42,778 nucleotides of DNA, from NCBI GenBank assembly GCA_016219025.1, contig JACRCM010000117.1:1-42778 (forward strand), given 5' to 3'. The stretch comes from Deltaproteobacteria bacterium (lineage in GTDB: Bacteria; Desulfobacterota; GWC2-55-46). Both the position numbers and the translations under genes were made by a program. Under the pieces are notes generated by a model. That model was not told the DNA's origin, made no database searches, and worked only from the letters and a program-made list of their open reading frames with translations. Shown here in pieces: positions 33,394 through 42,778 of the stretch; the stretch's first letter is position 1; each line of letters opens with the position of its first letter.

Positions 33394-34179
33394 ATGGAAA
33401 TCTTCAGGCATATCGGGGCGCTCGCCCTGGGGCGCGTGCATGACGCGGCGGGCGTCTGGAGGATAATAGGCGGCGCGGTAGCATCGCCCCTCGTCAAGTT
33501 CAGGAAAGGGAGGCGCGTCTTCTGGGACGTGCTCCTGCGCCAAGTCTATTTCACGGGCCTCGAGGCCGTGCCCATCATCTCGTGGATAGCCCTCATACTC
33601 GGTTTTATCGTCGTGGCGCAGGCGCTCTCCATACTCCCCAAGCTCGGCGGGGCTTCGCTCGTCGGCGAGATACTGGTATGGGTCGTCGTCAGGGAGGCCG
33701 GGCCTGTGTTCGCCGCCGTAATCGTCATCGCCAGGAGCGGCACGGCCATAGCCGCCGAACTGGGGAGCATGAAGATAAACAACGAGCTGACGGCGCTTGA
33801 ACTCATGGGCATCGACCCGGTCTATTACCTCGTCGTGCCCAGGGTGCTCGGCACGGCGGTGAGCGTCTTCGTCCTTACTTTTTACTTCGAGGCTGTATCC
33901 ATCCTTGGCGGGTTTCTACTGGCGGGCTTCGGCGGCAGCGTTACGTTTTACGCCTATTCGTCGAGCATACTCGACGCGATGGGGCTCGTCGAGGCGTCGG
34001 TCTCCATTCTAAAGAGCGTGCTCTTCGGGCTCATAATAGGCGCGGTATGCTCGTATCAGGGGTTGCAGGCCGAACGGAGCATCACGCAGATACCGCAGAA
34101 GACCACCAGGGCCGTCATACGGAGCCTTACGTCGGTCTTTTTTCTGGACGCGGTCATAACGTCGATATTTTATATGTGA
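33394..34179 (+). CDS. mlaE: Mla/MCE lipid-transport ABC permease (MlaE family)
   Basis: MlaE is the inner-membrane permease of the phospholipid transport system, with five to six hydrophobic segments. The sequence matches the family throughout: VYFTGLEAVPIISWIALILG, VAQALSILPKLGGASLVG, EAGPVFAAVIVIARSGTAIAAELGSMKINNELTALELMGIDP and LVVPRVLGTAVSVF; ARSG...AELGSM is the usual signature. ATG 33394 gives 261 residues, the standard length; the longer frame to 33193 reads through the MITE-like element and is not coding. The ribosome site is weak (AAAGG). The ATPase-like gene starts 79 bp later. Confidence 0.94.
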   Translation: MEIFRHIGALALGRVHDAAGVWRIIGGAVASPLVKFRKGRRVFWDVLLRQVYFTGLEAVPIISWIALILGFIVVAQALSILPKLGGASLVGEILVWVVVREAGPVFAAVIVIARSGTAIAAELGSMKINNELTALELMGIDPVYYLVVPRVLGTAVSVFVLTFYFEAVSILGGFLLAGFGGSVTFYAYSSSILDAMGLVEASVSILKSVLFGLIIGAVCSYQGLQAERSITQIPQKTTRAVIRSLTSVFFLDAVITSIFYM

Positions 34180-34258
34180 GGCGCGGCAAAGGCGCTGATG
34201 CGTGAAATGCAGATTCTTTTGCGTATCACACATCACGCGCGCGTCACGAACTATAACC

Positions 34259-34939
34259 ATGTCAACCCTGATAGAGCTAAGAGACGTGTCCGAGCGCGGC
34301 GAGGACGGGCGTATGGTCTTCGACGGCGTAAGCCTCGAGTTGCGCGGCGGGGAGAGGGTCTTTCTGACCGCCCCGCCCGGCTCAGGCAAGGGACTCCTGC
34401 TCCGCTGGATGGCGGGGATATCCATGCCGGAGAAGGGGACGGTATGCGTCTTCGGCAAGGATACGGCCAGGTTGAGCGCCGGCGTTTTGAACGCAATGCG
34501 TTGCAGGATGGGGCTCCTCGTGCTCAACAACGTCCTGATAAGCAATCTGAAGGTCATAGAGAACTGCGCGTTGCCGCTCCTCTACCATACGGAGATGCCA
34601 TATAAAGAGGCGATGGAAAAGGCGGGCGGGCTCCTCTCGCGCTCGGGGTTTACCGGCGACCCGTGGGAATTGCCCGGCCCTTTGCCCATGTATGTGAAAA
34701 AACAGGTGGCCATCGCCAGGGCGCTCGCCCTTGATCCGGAGGTGGTAATCTGCGAAAACATGGGCGAGGGGCTGACCGAGGCGGATAAGGAACATCTCTT
34801 CGGCCTGTTGCTCGGCTGGCACGGCGGCGCGCCCTCGAGGCTCCTCCTCGCAACCTCGGCCGAGGCGGCGGACGCGGCCCTCATCAACCCCGGCAGGCGT
34901 CTGCGCATCGCAGGCGCCGGGATAGCCGAGGCGCATTGA
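34259..34939 (+). CDS. MlaF-like ABC protein with degenerate ATPase motifs
   Basis: By position and overall fold pattern this is the ATP-binding subunit of the Mla transporter, but the catalytic motifs are damaged. The Walker A loop reads APPGSGKGLL: the Lys is there, the following Ser/Thr is Gly. The Q-loop Gln is Leu (MGLLVLNNVLIS). The signature motif LSGGQ is lost (LPGPLPMYVKKQ). Walker B is VVICENMGEGL, with the Asp changed to Cys while the Glu stays. The switch His is missing (LLLATSAEA). The reading frame is intact for 226 residues, with normal codon use, so it is not a simple pseudogene. The frame opens upstream at 34202; ATG 34259 gives the family N-terminus MSTLIELRDVS. Confidence in the family is high, in ATPase activity low. 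Confidence 0.8.
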   Translation: MSTLIELRDVSERGEDGRMVFDGVSLELRGGERVFLTAPPGSGKGLLLRWMAGISMPEKGTVCVFGKDTARLSAGVLNAMRCRMGLLVLNNVLISNLKVIENCALPLLYHTEMPYKEAMEKAGGLLSRSGFTGDPWELPGPLPMYVKKQVAIARALALDPEVVICENMGEGLTEADKEHLFGLLLGWHGGAPSRLLLATSAEAADAALINPGRRLRIAGAGIAEAH

Positions 34940-34951
34940 ACGGATAACTCT

Positions 34952-35950
34952 ATGGATAAGATAACCGGCAAGGACGCGAGATTCCGGGGGCTTGAGGTCA
35001 AGGTGGGCATACTGGTCGCCTCGGCGGTCGCCGGCATGGCCGTCATCATCATCCTCATCGGCATCCAGAAGGACATCTTTACCCATAAGTATCACATCTC
35101 CTTCACCTCGGAGTCAGGGGCGGGGTTCAACGAAGGAATGCCGGTAAAGCTCTCAGGCTTCAAGATAGGCAGGATACAGAAGATCGAGCTGACCGACGCG
35201 GCCCGCGTCAAGGTGACCCTTGAGATAAACAGGAAGTATGAGCAATGGGTGCGCAACAACTCCTTCGCGCGCATGGGCAAGGAAGGGCTTATAGGCGACA
35301 CGTTCATCGAGATCGCGCTCGGCGGGCCGGGCGGGAATATGTTGAAGGACGGAGACGAGATATCATATTACAAGACCGGCGGCATGGAGGAGCTGGTGGC
35401 CGAGGCAAAGCCGATACTGAACGAGGTCAAGGACATCATCCATTACGTGAACGACCCGAAGGGCGACCTGAAGGCGTCGATAGCCAACATCAGGGAGTTC
35501 ACCGCCGAACTCAAGGAGACGAGGAGGTCGATCGACAGGACGGTGAAGGACGCGGACGCGGCCATCGTGCAGGCCAAGGCCCTTATCTCCGGCATGGACG
35601 CGAAGACCGGCCCGGTCATCGCGTCGGTGGCAAGGGTGGTTGGCAGCCTTGAGGCCGTCACGCGGAGGGTGGACGGTATCCTTGAGAAGACCAACTCGAC
35701 CGCCGAGAAACTCGACGGCGCGATGGACGGCGTAAAGACGCTGACCGGCGCGCTCGCTCAGGATACGCCCAAGATACGCGGCCTCATAGAGAACGCCTCT
35801 CTTGCCGCCTCCGAGGGAAAGGGTCTGATAAAGGGCGTCAAGGCGGGCTGGGTCGGCAGGCTCACGGCCCCGCCCCCGCAAGAGGCCCCGGCCCTCATTC
35901 CGCTCGATGCGTATCCCAGAAGACCGCCGGCACCGGAGGCGGCTAAGTGA
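34952..35950 (+). CDS. mlaD: MCE-domain substrate-binding protein (MlaD family)
   Basis: MlaD-type proteins sit in the inner membrane and form hexameric rings that pass lipids. One membrane segment lies at residues about 16-40 (VKVGILVASAVAGMAVIIIL). The MCE domain follows at about 45-130, with YHISFTSESGAGFNEGMPVK, LSGFKIGRIQKIELTD and IGDTFIEIALG. Residues about 140-300 form a long helical coiled-coil region rich in E, K and A; a short Pro-rich tail ends the protein. The length of 332 residues is above E. coli MlaD (183) and closer to longer MCE proteins. It starts 12 bp after the mlaF-like gene and overlaps the next gene by 4 bp. Confidence 0.92.
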   Translation: MDKITGKDARFRGLEVKVGILVASAVAGMAVIIILIGIQKDIFTHKYHISFTSESGAGFNEGMPVKLSGFKIGRIQKIELTDAARVKVTLEINRKYEQWVRNNSFARMGKEGLIGDTFIEIALGGPGGNMLKDGDEISYYKTGGMEELVAEAKPILNEVKDIIHYVNDPKGDLKASIANIREFTAELKETRRSIDRTVKDADAAIVQAKALISGMDAKTGPVIASVARVVGSLEAVTRRVDGILEKTNSTAEKLDGAMDGVKTLTGALAQDTPKIRGLIENASLAASEGKGLIKGVKAGWVGRLTAPPPQEAPALIPLDAYPRRPPAPEAAK

Positions 35951-36882
35951 CGCGGTCTGCATATATAGGGGCGGCCTTCGCCATCGCGTTTCTTCTGGCC
36001 CTGACAGGGTGCGCCTCCGTCGATAAGAACGCCGATGCGCCTGAAGCGGGCAGGATCGCCGGACTCAGGGCCGAGGGCGTTGAGGCCGCGGTGGCGGGCG
36101 ATGCCGCCCGCTCCCGCGCCGCGTTCGCTTCGGCGCTCAAGTCGGACCGGGCGATTGACAACAGGGGCGGGGAGGTCGTGGACCTTATAAACCTCGGCAG
36201 GGTTTCGCTCGCTTTGGGCGACGTTGAAGGGGCGAAGGGATACTCAGGCGAGGCCGTCTCTCTCGCCTCCGCGCTTGGCGATGTCAAGGACCTCTCCGAG
36301 GCATACGCCACGCTTGCAAAGGCGGAATATGCGTCTGGCGGCATCGATGGCGCCGGGAGCGCCATCAGGCACATCGACATGGCGCTGTCATTGGACAAGC
36401 GCGACAGGGCGGGCGATGGCGCTAAGATGAACGTAAAGGGCGGCGCGCTCATCGCCGCGGGCAGGGCAGTAGAGGCCGAGGCTGTCTTGAACGAGGCGCT
36501 CAAGTCGAACCTTGAAGGCCGCGACGCGATGGAGACGGGCAATTCGTACAGGGCTCTGGCCGGGACGCGCGTCCTCGGCGGACGGGACGGCGACGCGCTG
36601 GCCGATTACCGGAAGGCGTATGAATACGACCGCGCCATCGGGGCGGGCGCCAAGATAGCCGCCGACCTCCGCGCGATAGCCGCGCTTCAGATGAAGGCCG
36701 GGCAAACCGCCGAGGCGGGGTTTTCCCTCAAGCGGCTCTATGCCGTGGCGGACGCAGGCAATCTTACGGACGAGGCGCTCTTCGCCCTCGATAATCTCAT
36801 CAAGCTGCGGGAGGGCGGAGCTGACGCGGAGGACTTCTATCGCAAGCGCAGGGATGAACTCCTGAAGGGTATGCGGAAATGA
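35947..36882 (+). CDS. TPR-like lipoprotein in the mla operon
   Basis: This lipoprotein has a signal peptide ending LTGC (Cys22). The 311 residues are mostly alpha-helical with TPR-like repeats: DLINLGRVSLALGDVEGAKG, AYATLAKAEYASGGIDGAGS, and SYRALAGTRVLGGRDGDALADY. It begins with GTG overlapping the mlaD stop and ends with an ATGA overlap into the kinase, so it is translationally tied to both. Its role is unknown. It may be the auxiliary lipoprotein of this transport system, or a periplasmic input to the kinase. No MlaC-like domain is seen. Confidence 0.78.
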   Translation: MTRSAYIGAAFAIAFLLALTGCASVDKNADAPEAGRIAGLRAEGVEAAVAGDAARSRAAFASALKSDRAIDNRGGEVVDLINLGRVSLALGDVEGAKGYSGEAVSLASALGDVKDLSEAYATLAKAEYASGGIDGAGSAIRHIDMALSLDKRDRAGDGAKMNVKGGALIAAGRAVEAEAVLNEALKSNLEGRDAMETGNSYRALAGTRVLGGRDGDALADYRKAYEYDRAIGAGAKIAADLRAIAALQMKAGQTAEAGFSLKRLYAVADAGNLTDEALFALDNLIKLREGGADAEDFYRKRRDELLKGMRK

Positions 36883-37988
36883 AGCCAAGGGTGCTCGTAG
36901 TCGACGACGAAGAGATGAACGCGATCCTGCTCTCCACGAAGTTTGAGCGCGCGGGCTACGAGGTGGAGCGCGCAAAGGACGGCTTCGAGGCGCTCCAGAA
37001 GGTCTCTGTCTTCCACCCGGACATCGTGCTCCTCGACGTGATGATGCCGAGGATGGACGGGTATGAGGCGCTCCGGAGGCTCAAGTCAAAGGAGGAGACG
37101 CGCTACATCCCGGTCATAATGCTAACCGGCAAGGCCGACGTGGAGGACAAGGTCATGGGCCTGGAGGTTGGCGCGGAGGATTACATCAGCAAGCCCTACA
37201 GCCTTCAGGAGGTTGCGGCCAGGGTCAAGTCGCTCCTCAGGATGCGCTCCCTCCAGACGCGGCTGCGCGAGACGGAGAAGATGGCCGCGCTGGGCGAGAT
37301 GGTCGACGGGATAGCGCACGAGATAAGGAACCCGCTCACCGCCATAGGCGGCATGGCCAGGCGGCTCCATGAGCACGAAACCGACCCTCAGCACAGGGAG
37401 TACGCCGACCGGATAATCAAGTCCGTCGAGCGTCTTGAGCGGATGCTCCAGCGGGTCGACGAGTACAAGAAGATACTCGTATCCACGCTCAGGCCTGGCG
37501 ACATAAACGGCGTCATTGCGGATGCCGCGCGCGACGCCGCCGAGTTCATAGAGAATGAGGGCAAGGAGATAACGGTAAAGACCGACCTCATGGAACGCCC
37601 GCCGCTGCTGAACCTCGACGCAGGGAACCTCCGCGTGGCCATATTCAACGTCCTTCAGAACTCCGTGGAGGCCATCGAGAAAAAAGGCGAGATAAGGATA
37701 GAGACCAGGCCGGCCTTTGACCAGACCTTCGTACTCAGGGTCTCGGACAACGGGATAGGGATAGAGAAGGACTCCCTCCGCAATATATTCAACCCGTTCC
37801 AGACCTCCAAGTTCCAGGGCGCCGGGCTCGGCCTTACCATCACCTACAGGATAATCCACGACCACGGCGGCGAGATAACGGTCGAGAGCGCGCCGGGCAA
37901 GGGCACGGTGGTGACGATGAGGTTCCATCCGGTAAAGGCGGTGGTGGCCGCGGGGGCAAGGGCAGGGCAGCAGGGCGCGCGTTATTAA
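36879..37988 (+). CDS. Response regulator / histidine kinase fusion (REC-HisKA-HATPase)
   Basis: The 369-residue soluble protein joins an N-terminal receiver to a kinase core. REC occupies residues about 1-118: VVDDEEMNA holds the acidic pair, LLDVMMPRMDGYEAL the phospho-acceptor Asp, MLTGKA the Thr region and ISKPYS the Lys. HisKA follows, with ALGEMVDGIAHEIRNPLTAI giving the phospho-accepting His in an HEIRNPL box. HATPase_c (about 225-355) has QNSVEAIEKKGEI (N box), VSDNGIGIE (G1) and GAGLGLTITYRII (G2). There is no membrane or sensor domain, so its input must be a partner that phosphorylates the REC, or a cytoplasmic signal. It is translationally coupled to the TPR lipoprotein by a 4-bp overlap. 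No DNA-binding output domain is present. Confidence 0.93.
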   Translation: MKPRVLVVDDEEMNAILLSTKFERAGYEVERAKDGFEALQKVSVFHPDIVLLDVMMPRMDGYEALRRLKSKEETRYIPVIMLTGKADVEDKVMGLEVGAEDYISKPYSLQEVAARVKSLLRMRSLQTRLRETEKMAALGEMVDGIAHEIRNPLTAIGGMARRLHEHETDPQHREYADRIIKSVERLERMLQRVDEYKKILVSTLRPGDINGVIADAARDAAEFIENEGKEITVKTDLMERPPLLNLDAGNLRVAIFNVLQNSVEAIEKKGEIRIETRPAFDQTFVLRVSDNGIGIEKDSLRNIFNPFQTSKFQGAGLGLTITYRIIHDHGGEITVESAPGKGTVVTMRFHPVKAVVAAGARAGQQGARY

Positions 37989-38037
37989 CCGCTTTCACGC
38001 TCCGCGCGGGCAATGCGGTGAACGTATTATTTTATGT

Positions 38038-38079
38038 TGTAAGGTCAATGACGTGGAAGGCCCCGCCATTGACCTTACA
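38038..38079. repeat. Perfect 13-bp inverted repeat in the convergent intergenic region
   Basis: TGTAAGGTCAATG (38038-38050) and CATTGACCTTACA (38067-38079) are perfect arms around a 16-nt spacer, between the convergent kinase and NYN genes. This may be a bidirectional terminator without a T run, or the end of a mobile palindrome. Downstream, GGGTTA/TAACCC (38134-38139 and 38148-38153) forms another stem, and the motif GTTGGGTTACG is repeated at 38131 and 38231. Confidence 0.75.
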
Positions 38080-38244
38080 GTTGGCAGGGTTGCGCTTTTC
38101 AACCCAACACATACGCGATGGCACGCAATTGTTGGGTTACGCTACGCTAACCCAGCCTGCCATTTTCGCTGCGCTCTGAATGACATCATCGGAGGAATAA
38201 ATCAGAGCTTCCATAATTATCTCGCGTCCCGTTGGGTTACGTGC

Positions 38245-39063
38245 CTACACCCTTGTCACGTTCGCGGCCTGGAGTCCTCTGTCGCTCTTTACGAGGTCGA
38301 ACTCGAAGATCATGTCGCGGCTGGGGAGTTGGGACTTGTCGGTCCTCGGCTCGAATGCGGATTCGTGGATGAAGGCCGTGCCGTAAGGCGACTCGGCGTT
38401 GCGGGTGTCGGTTATCCAGAGGCCGGGGCCTATGCGCTTCAGGTAGCGCATGAAGCCGAAGTTCTTGGTGTGGTTGTAGGTGTAGCAGATGCCCCTTACC
38501 CTTGAGCCTTCCTCGCCCCAGGGCCTTGCCGCGTCCTCGGTCTTTATCGGCAGGAGGTTGGGGATGAGATAGCCGGACATGAAGAGGTCGACCTCGCGCT
38601 TGAGGTTGGACGATATGTTCTGGAACGCCACGTCCTCGACCCTGCACCCCTTGTTCTGGAGCGCCCGCACGACCTGTATGAAGTCGCCGTCGCCCGTGGC
38701 CATCATGACCTTTTCGAGGTTTTCGGATTGGAGGAGCGCGTCAACGGCCATGTCGAGGTCGGCGTTTGCCTTGCCGAAGCGGTTGCCCGCCTCGTCGGTA
38801 TACCACATGACGACCTTCTCGATGACCTTGTATCCGAAGTCCCTGAGCGTGGAGTAGAAGTTATAGGTCTTGTCGCGGTATTCGGAGTCCACCTGCGCCC
38901 GCTGCTCGTCGAAGGCGACGTAGGCGTTGAGCCTGACCGGCTCTCCGAAGTCGCGGCACGCGAAGTCCCGGAGCACGTCGAAGCGCATCCCGTAGCCGCC
39001 GTTGCGCGTGATGTTGGCGACGTCGATATATACGCCGACCCTATGAGATTTTTGTTTGGTCAT
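38245..39063 (-). CDS. NYN-domain RNase-like protein fused to a cold-shock-like domain
   Basis: The 272-residue protein begins with a NYN (LabA/DUF88, PIN-like) nuclease domain at residues about 10-165: YIDVANITR and then KANADLDMAVDALLQ and ATGDGDFIQVVRALQNKG carry the conserved Asp ladder that binds metal. The last 75 residues look like a cold-shock/OB domain: TKNFGFMRYLKR, YGTAFIHESAF, FEFDLVKSDRGLQAANV. The combination suggests an RNA-binding nuclease, but no substrate is known. The frame opens at 39114; ATG 39063 is preferred because GGAGGGG stands just upstream. It is the last gene of the - strand group, 80 bp after the AAA gene, and that gap holds two GGA-loop hairpins. Confidence 0.85.
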   Translation of the reverse strand: MTKQKSHRVGVYIDVANITRNGGYGMRFDVLRDFACRDFGEPVRLNAYVAFDEQRAQVDSEYRDKTYNFYSTLRDFGYKVIEKVVMWYTDEAGNRFGKANADLDMAVDALLQSENLEKVMMATGDGDFIQVVRALQNKGCRVEDVAFQNISSNLKREVDLFMSGYLIPNLLPIKTEDAARPWGEEGSRVRGICYTYNHTKNFGFMRYLKRIGPGLWITDTRNAESPYGTAFIHESAFEPRTDKSQLPSRDMIFEFDLVKSDRGLQAANVTRV

Positions 39064-39076
39064 ACGCCCCTCCATT

Positions 39077-39103
39077 GCCACGGGACGCGGAGCGTCCCGT
39101 GGC
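39077..39103. repeat. GGA-loop palindrome, first of two in tandem
   Basis: GCCACGGGACGC (39077-39088) and GCGTCCCGTGGC (39092-39103) are perfect 12-bp arms around GGA. It is 2 bp from the second hairpin and belongs to the class seen at 20954. Confidence 0.88.
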
Positions 39104-39105
39104 TG

Positions 39106-39130
39106 CGTTCCCACGCGGAGCGTGGGAACG
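39106..39130. repeat. GGA-loop palindrome, second of two in tandem
   Basis: CGTTCCCACGC (39106-39116) and GCGTGGGAACG (39120-39130) are perfect 11-bp arms around GGA. It shares CGTTCCCA with the hairpin at 20954-20982. The AAA gene stop is 14 bp away. Confidence 0.88.
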
Positions 39131-39143
39131 ATAACATAACCGT

Positions 39144-40043
39144 TCAGAATATCCCCTTAGTCACGTCCTCGCCGTCTATGACGTTGTCATTATCGACCCA
39201 GAAGACGTTGTCGCCTATGACGTGCATTATCCTGGGCAGGCCCGCGGAGTAGTGGCACAGCCCTGAGAGGGCCTCGTCCTTGACCTTCATGCCAGCCGCA
39301 TTGAAGGTCTTTGTGAAAAACGCCTTCATATCGTCGTCGTTGAACGGTTTTAGATCGATAATGTTGAAGACGCGCTCTATGGGCTGATAGTTACCGATCA
39401 TCTCCTGCCTTTTTTCCTCCACCCCGCAGAGCATGAGAAGGATGGGCAGCGGCGCGCTTGAGAGGCCGTTTTCGTCTATCAGCGCCTTCAGGAAGTGCGG
39501 AAACTGCTGGTTGGAGGCTATCCAGTTTATCTCGTCCATGATGAGCATGACCCCGCGGATGCCGTGCCCATGGAGTCTGCTCGTGAGCTCGTGCAGGAGC
39601 GGCAGGAATCCGTTGGCGAGCCCCGCCGAGTCGGCCCTAAGGGTCTCGACGTCGATGTTTATGCCCAGCGCGGCGTCCGCTATCGTATACTTGGAGAGGA
39701 ACTCCCTTATGGCGTCCGTCACCGCCTGATTCGGGTGGCGCGTCTTGACGAGCGCGTCGACGGTCTTCGCCGCGACGTCCTCTATCGTTTTGGCGCTGCC
39801 GAGGAGGAGGTGGATGCCGAGTATGTGGTGGTACTTCTCGGCGTACCGGCGCATGTATCCGGCCAACGACGATTTGCCTATCCCGTGTTCGCCCGTGAGG
39901 AAGACCGCCTGCTGCTTGCCGTGTTCGACCTGGCCTATGGCCCGCATTATCTTCTTCAACTCGTTCTGTCTGCCGATGAAGAACTTTACGGGCACGGGCT
40001 GGCCGACGTAGAAAGGGGACTTCCCTTTTGCCGCTTTGGTCAT
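39144..40043 (-). CDS. Cdc6/Orc1-like AAA ATPase, possibly truncated at the C-terminus
   Basis: The 299-residue protein has an AAA ATPase core: FFIGRQNELKKIM at the start, Walker A GEHGIGKSS near residue 45, Walker B VMLIMDEINWI near 155, a sensor-1-like LLMLCGV, and the lid region LCHYSAGLPRIMHVIGDN. The pattern is that of AAA proteins related to Cdc6/Orc1 (AAA_16 class) that lack a replication role in bacteria. The product stops soon after the lid (EDVTKGIF), where I would expect one more helical segment. The frame is open upstream to 40520, but ATG 40043 has AAGAGG at the right distance and gives a normal family N-terminus; the upstream part is gyrB antisense frame. It follows gyrB by 38 bp on the same strand. 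Confidence 0.78.
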   Translation of the reverse strand: MTKAAKGKSPFYVGQPVPVKFFIGRQNELKKIMRAIGQVEHGKQQAVFLTGEHGIGKSSLAGYMRRYAEKYHHILGIHLLLGSAKTIEDVAAKTVDALVKTRHPNQAVTDAIREFLSKYTIADAALGINIDVETLRADSAGLANGFLPLLHELTSRLHGHGIRGVMLIMDEINWIASNQQFPHFLKALIDENGLSSAPLPILLMLCGVEEKRQEMIGNYQPIERVFNIIDLKPFNDDDMKAFFTKTFNAAGMKVKDEALSGLCHYSAGLPRIMHVIGDNVFWVDNDNVIDGEDVTKGIF

Positions 40044-40081
40044 GCGTGCCTCTTCGTGTTGTGCGCGTGGTGGTTGATTGG

Positions 40082-42667
<2,586 letters not shown>

Positions 42668-42688
42668 CTAAGATGGTCGAAAGAAAAT

Positions 42689-42765
42689 TGGGGTGAGCGA
42701 GGGGATTCGAACCCCCAACCCCCGGAGTCACAGTCCAGTGCTCTAACCGTTGAGCCACGCCCACC
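42689..42765 (-). tRNA. tRNA-His (anticodon GTG)
   Basis: Read on the - strand, the acceptor arms GTGGGCG (from 42764) and CGCTCAC pair, with one G-T. The D-stem is GCTC/GAGC, and the anticodon arm CTGGA/TCCGG closes a loop CTGTGAC with anticodon GTG. The T arm is GGGGG/CCCCT around TTCGAAT. The discriminator is C73, as expected for tRNA-His, and a G stands at position -1 (42765). CCA is encoded at 42691-42689. The gene is complete and lies upstream of gyrB in the same orientation. Confidence 0.97.
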
Positions 42766-42778
42766 ACGCGAGGTATCC

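Noticed and set aside
34259-34939. Calling the MlaF-like gene a pseudogene
   Set aside because: The reading frame is uninterrupted and has the same codon style as its neighbours, with intact spacing in the operon, so only the motifs are changed.

Overview
The window looks like chromosomal DNA of a Gram-negative, GC-rich bacterium, most likely a deltaproteobacterium in the broad old sense or a neighbouring phylum. Arg is often AGG and Ile often ATA. There are many lipobox proteins, an Mla-type lipid transporter and a type IV pilus secretin. The order pilMNOPQ-aroC-aroK-aroB and the linked pepP-accB-accC recall Geobacter-like genomes. This placement rests on gene content and order, not on a marker phylogeny. 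Almost everything up to about 38 kb reads on the + strand; the last 4.5 kb (NYN protein, AAA ATPase, gyrB, tRNA-His) reads on the - strand.

Region by region: (1) 0.1-6.3 kb, a small XRE regulator and the pilus alignment/secretin genes pilMNOPQ, closed by a clear intrinsic terminator. (2) 6.3-13.9 kb, shikimate genes aroC-aroK-aroB, a 66-residue TPR-like protein plus a Roadblock/LC7 protein, a M24 aminopeptidase, acetyl-CoA carboxylase accB-accC and a LipM-type octanoyltransferase. (3) 13.9-20.9 kb, a 716-residue TPR protein with a long disordered acidic linker, a Fic AMP-transferase that looks foreign, a CCA/poly(A) polymerase-family enzyme, a b-type cytochrome and a MEMO-like protein. (4) 21.0-27.1 kb, gltX, a two-subunit pyruvate carboxylase (pycA, pycB) and a M20 amidohydrolase. 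(5) 27.3-32.6 kb, five exported envelope proteins in a row: FlgT-like, GNA1162-like, CsgG-like, TPR/SLH lipoprotein and LPP20-like. There are no flagellar or curli genes beside them, so this is the best candidate for an undescribed system. (6) 32.6-33.4 kb, a 750-bp gene-free island of nested palindromes and MITE-like repeats. (7) 33.4-38.0 kb, an Mla/MCE operon (mlaE, an mlaF-like gene whose ATPase motifs are all degraded, mlaD, a TPR lipoprotein) ending in a response-regulator/histidine-kinase fusion. (8) 38.2-42.8 kb on the - strand, an NYN RNase fused to a cold-shock-like domain, a Cdc6-like AAA ATPase that may be truncated, gyrB, and tRNA-His(GTG) with an encoded CCA end.

The intergenic DNA is unusual. 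Tandem repeats with a 7- or 8-bp period but different unit sequences sit just upstream of several start codons. One heptamer, GATAACC, recurs next to ribosome binding sites through the envelope-gene half of the window. Three GGA-loop hairpins and two MITE-like elements add to this. Many gene starts were moved inward from the longest open frame, on ribosome-site and family evidence, because those frames read back into repeats.
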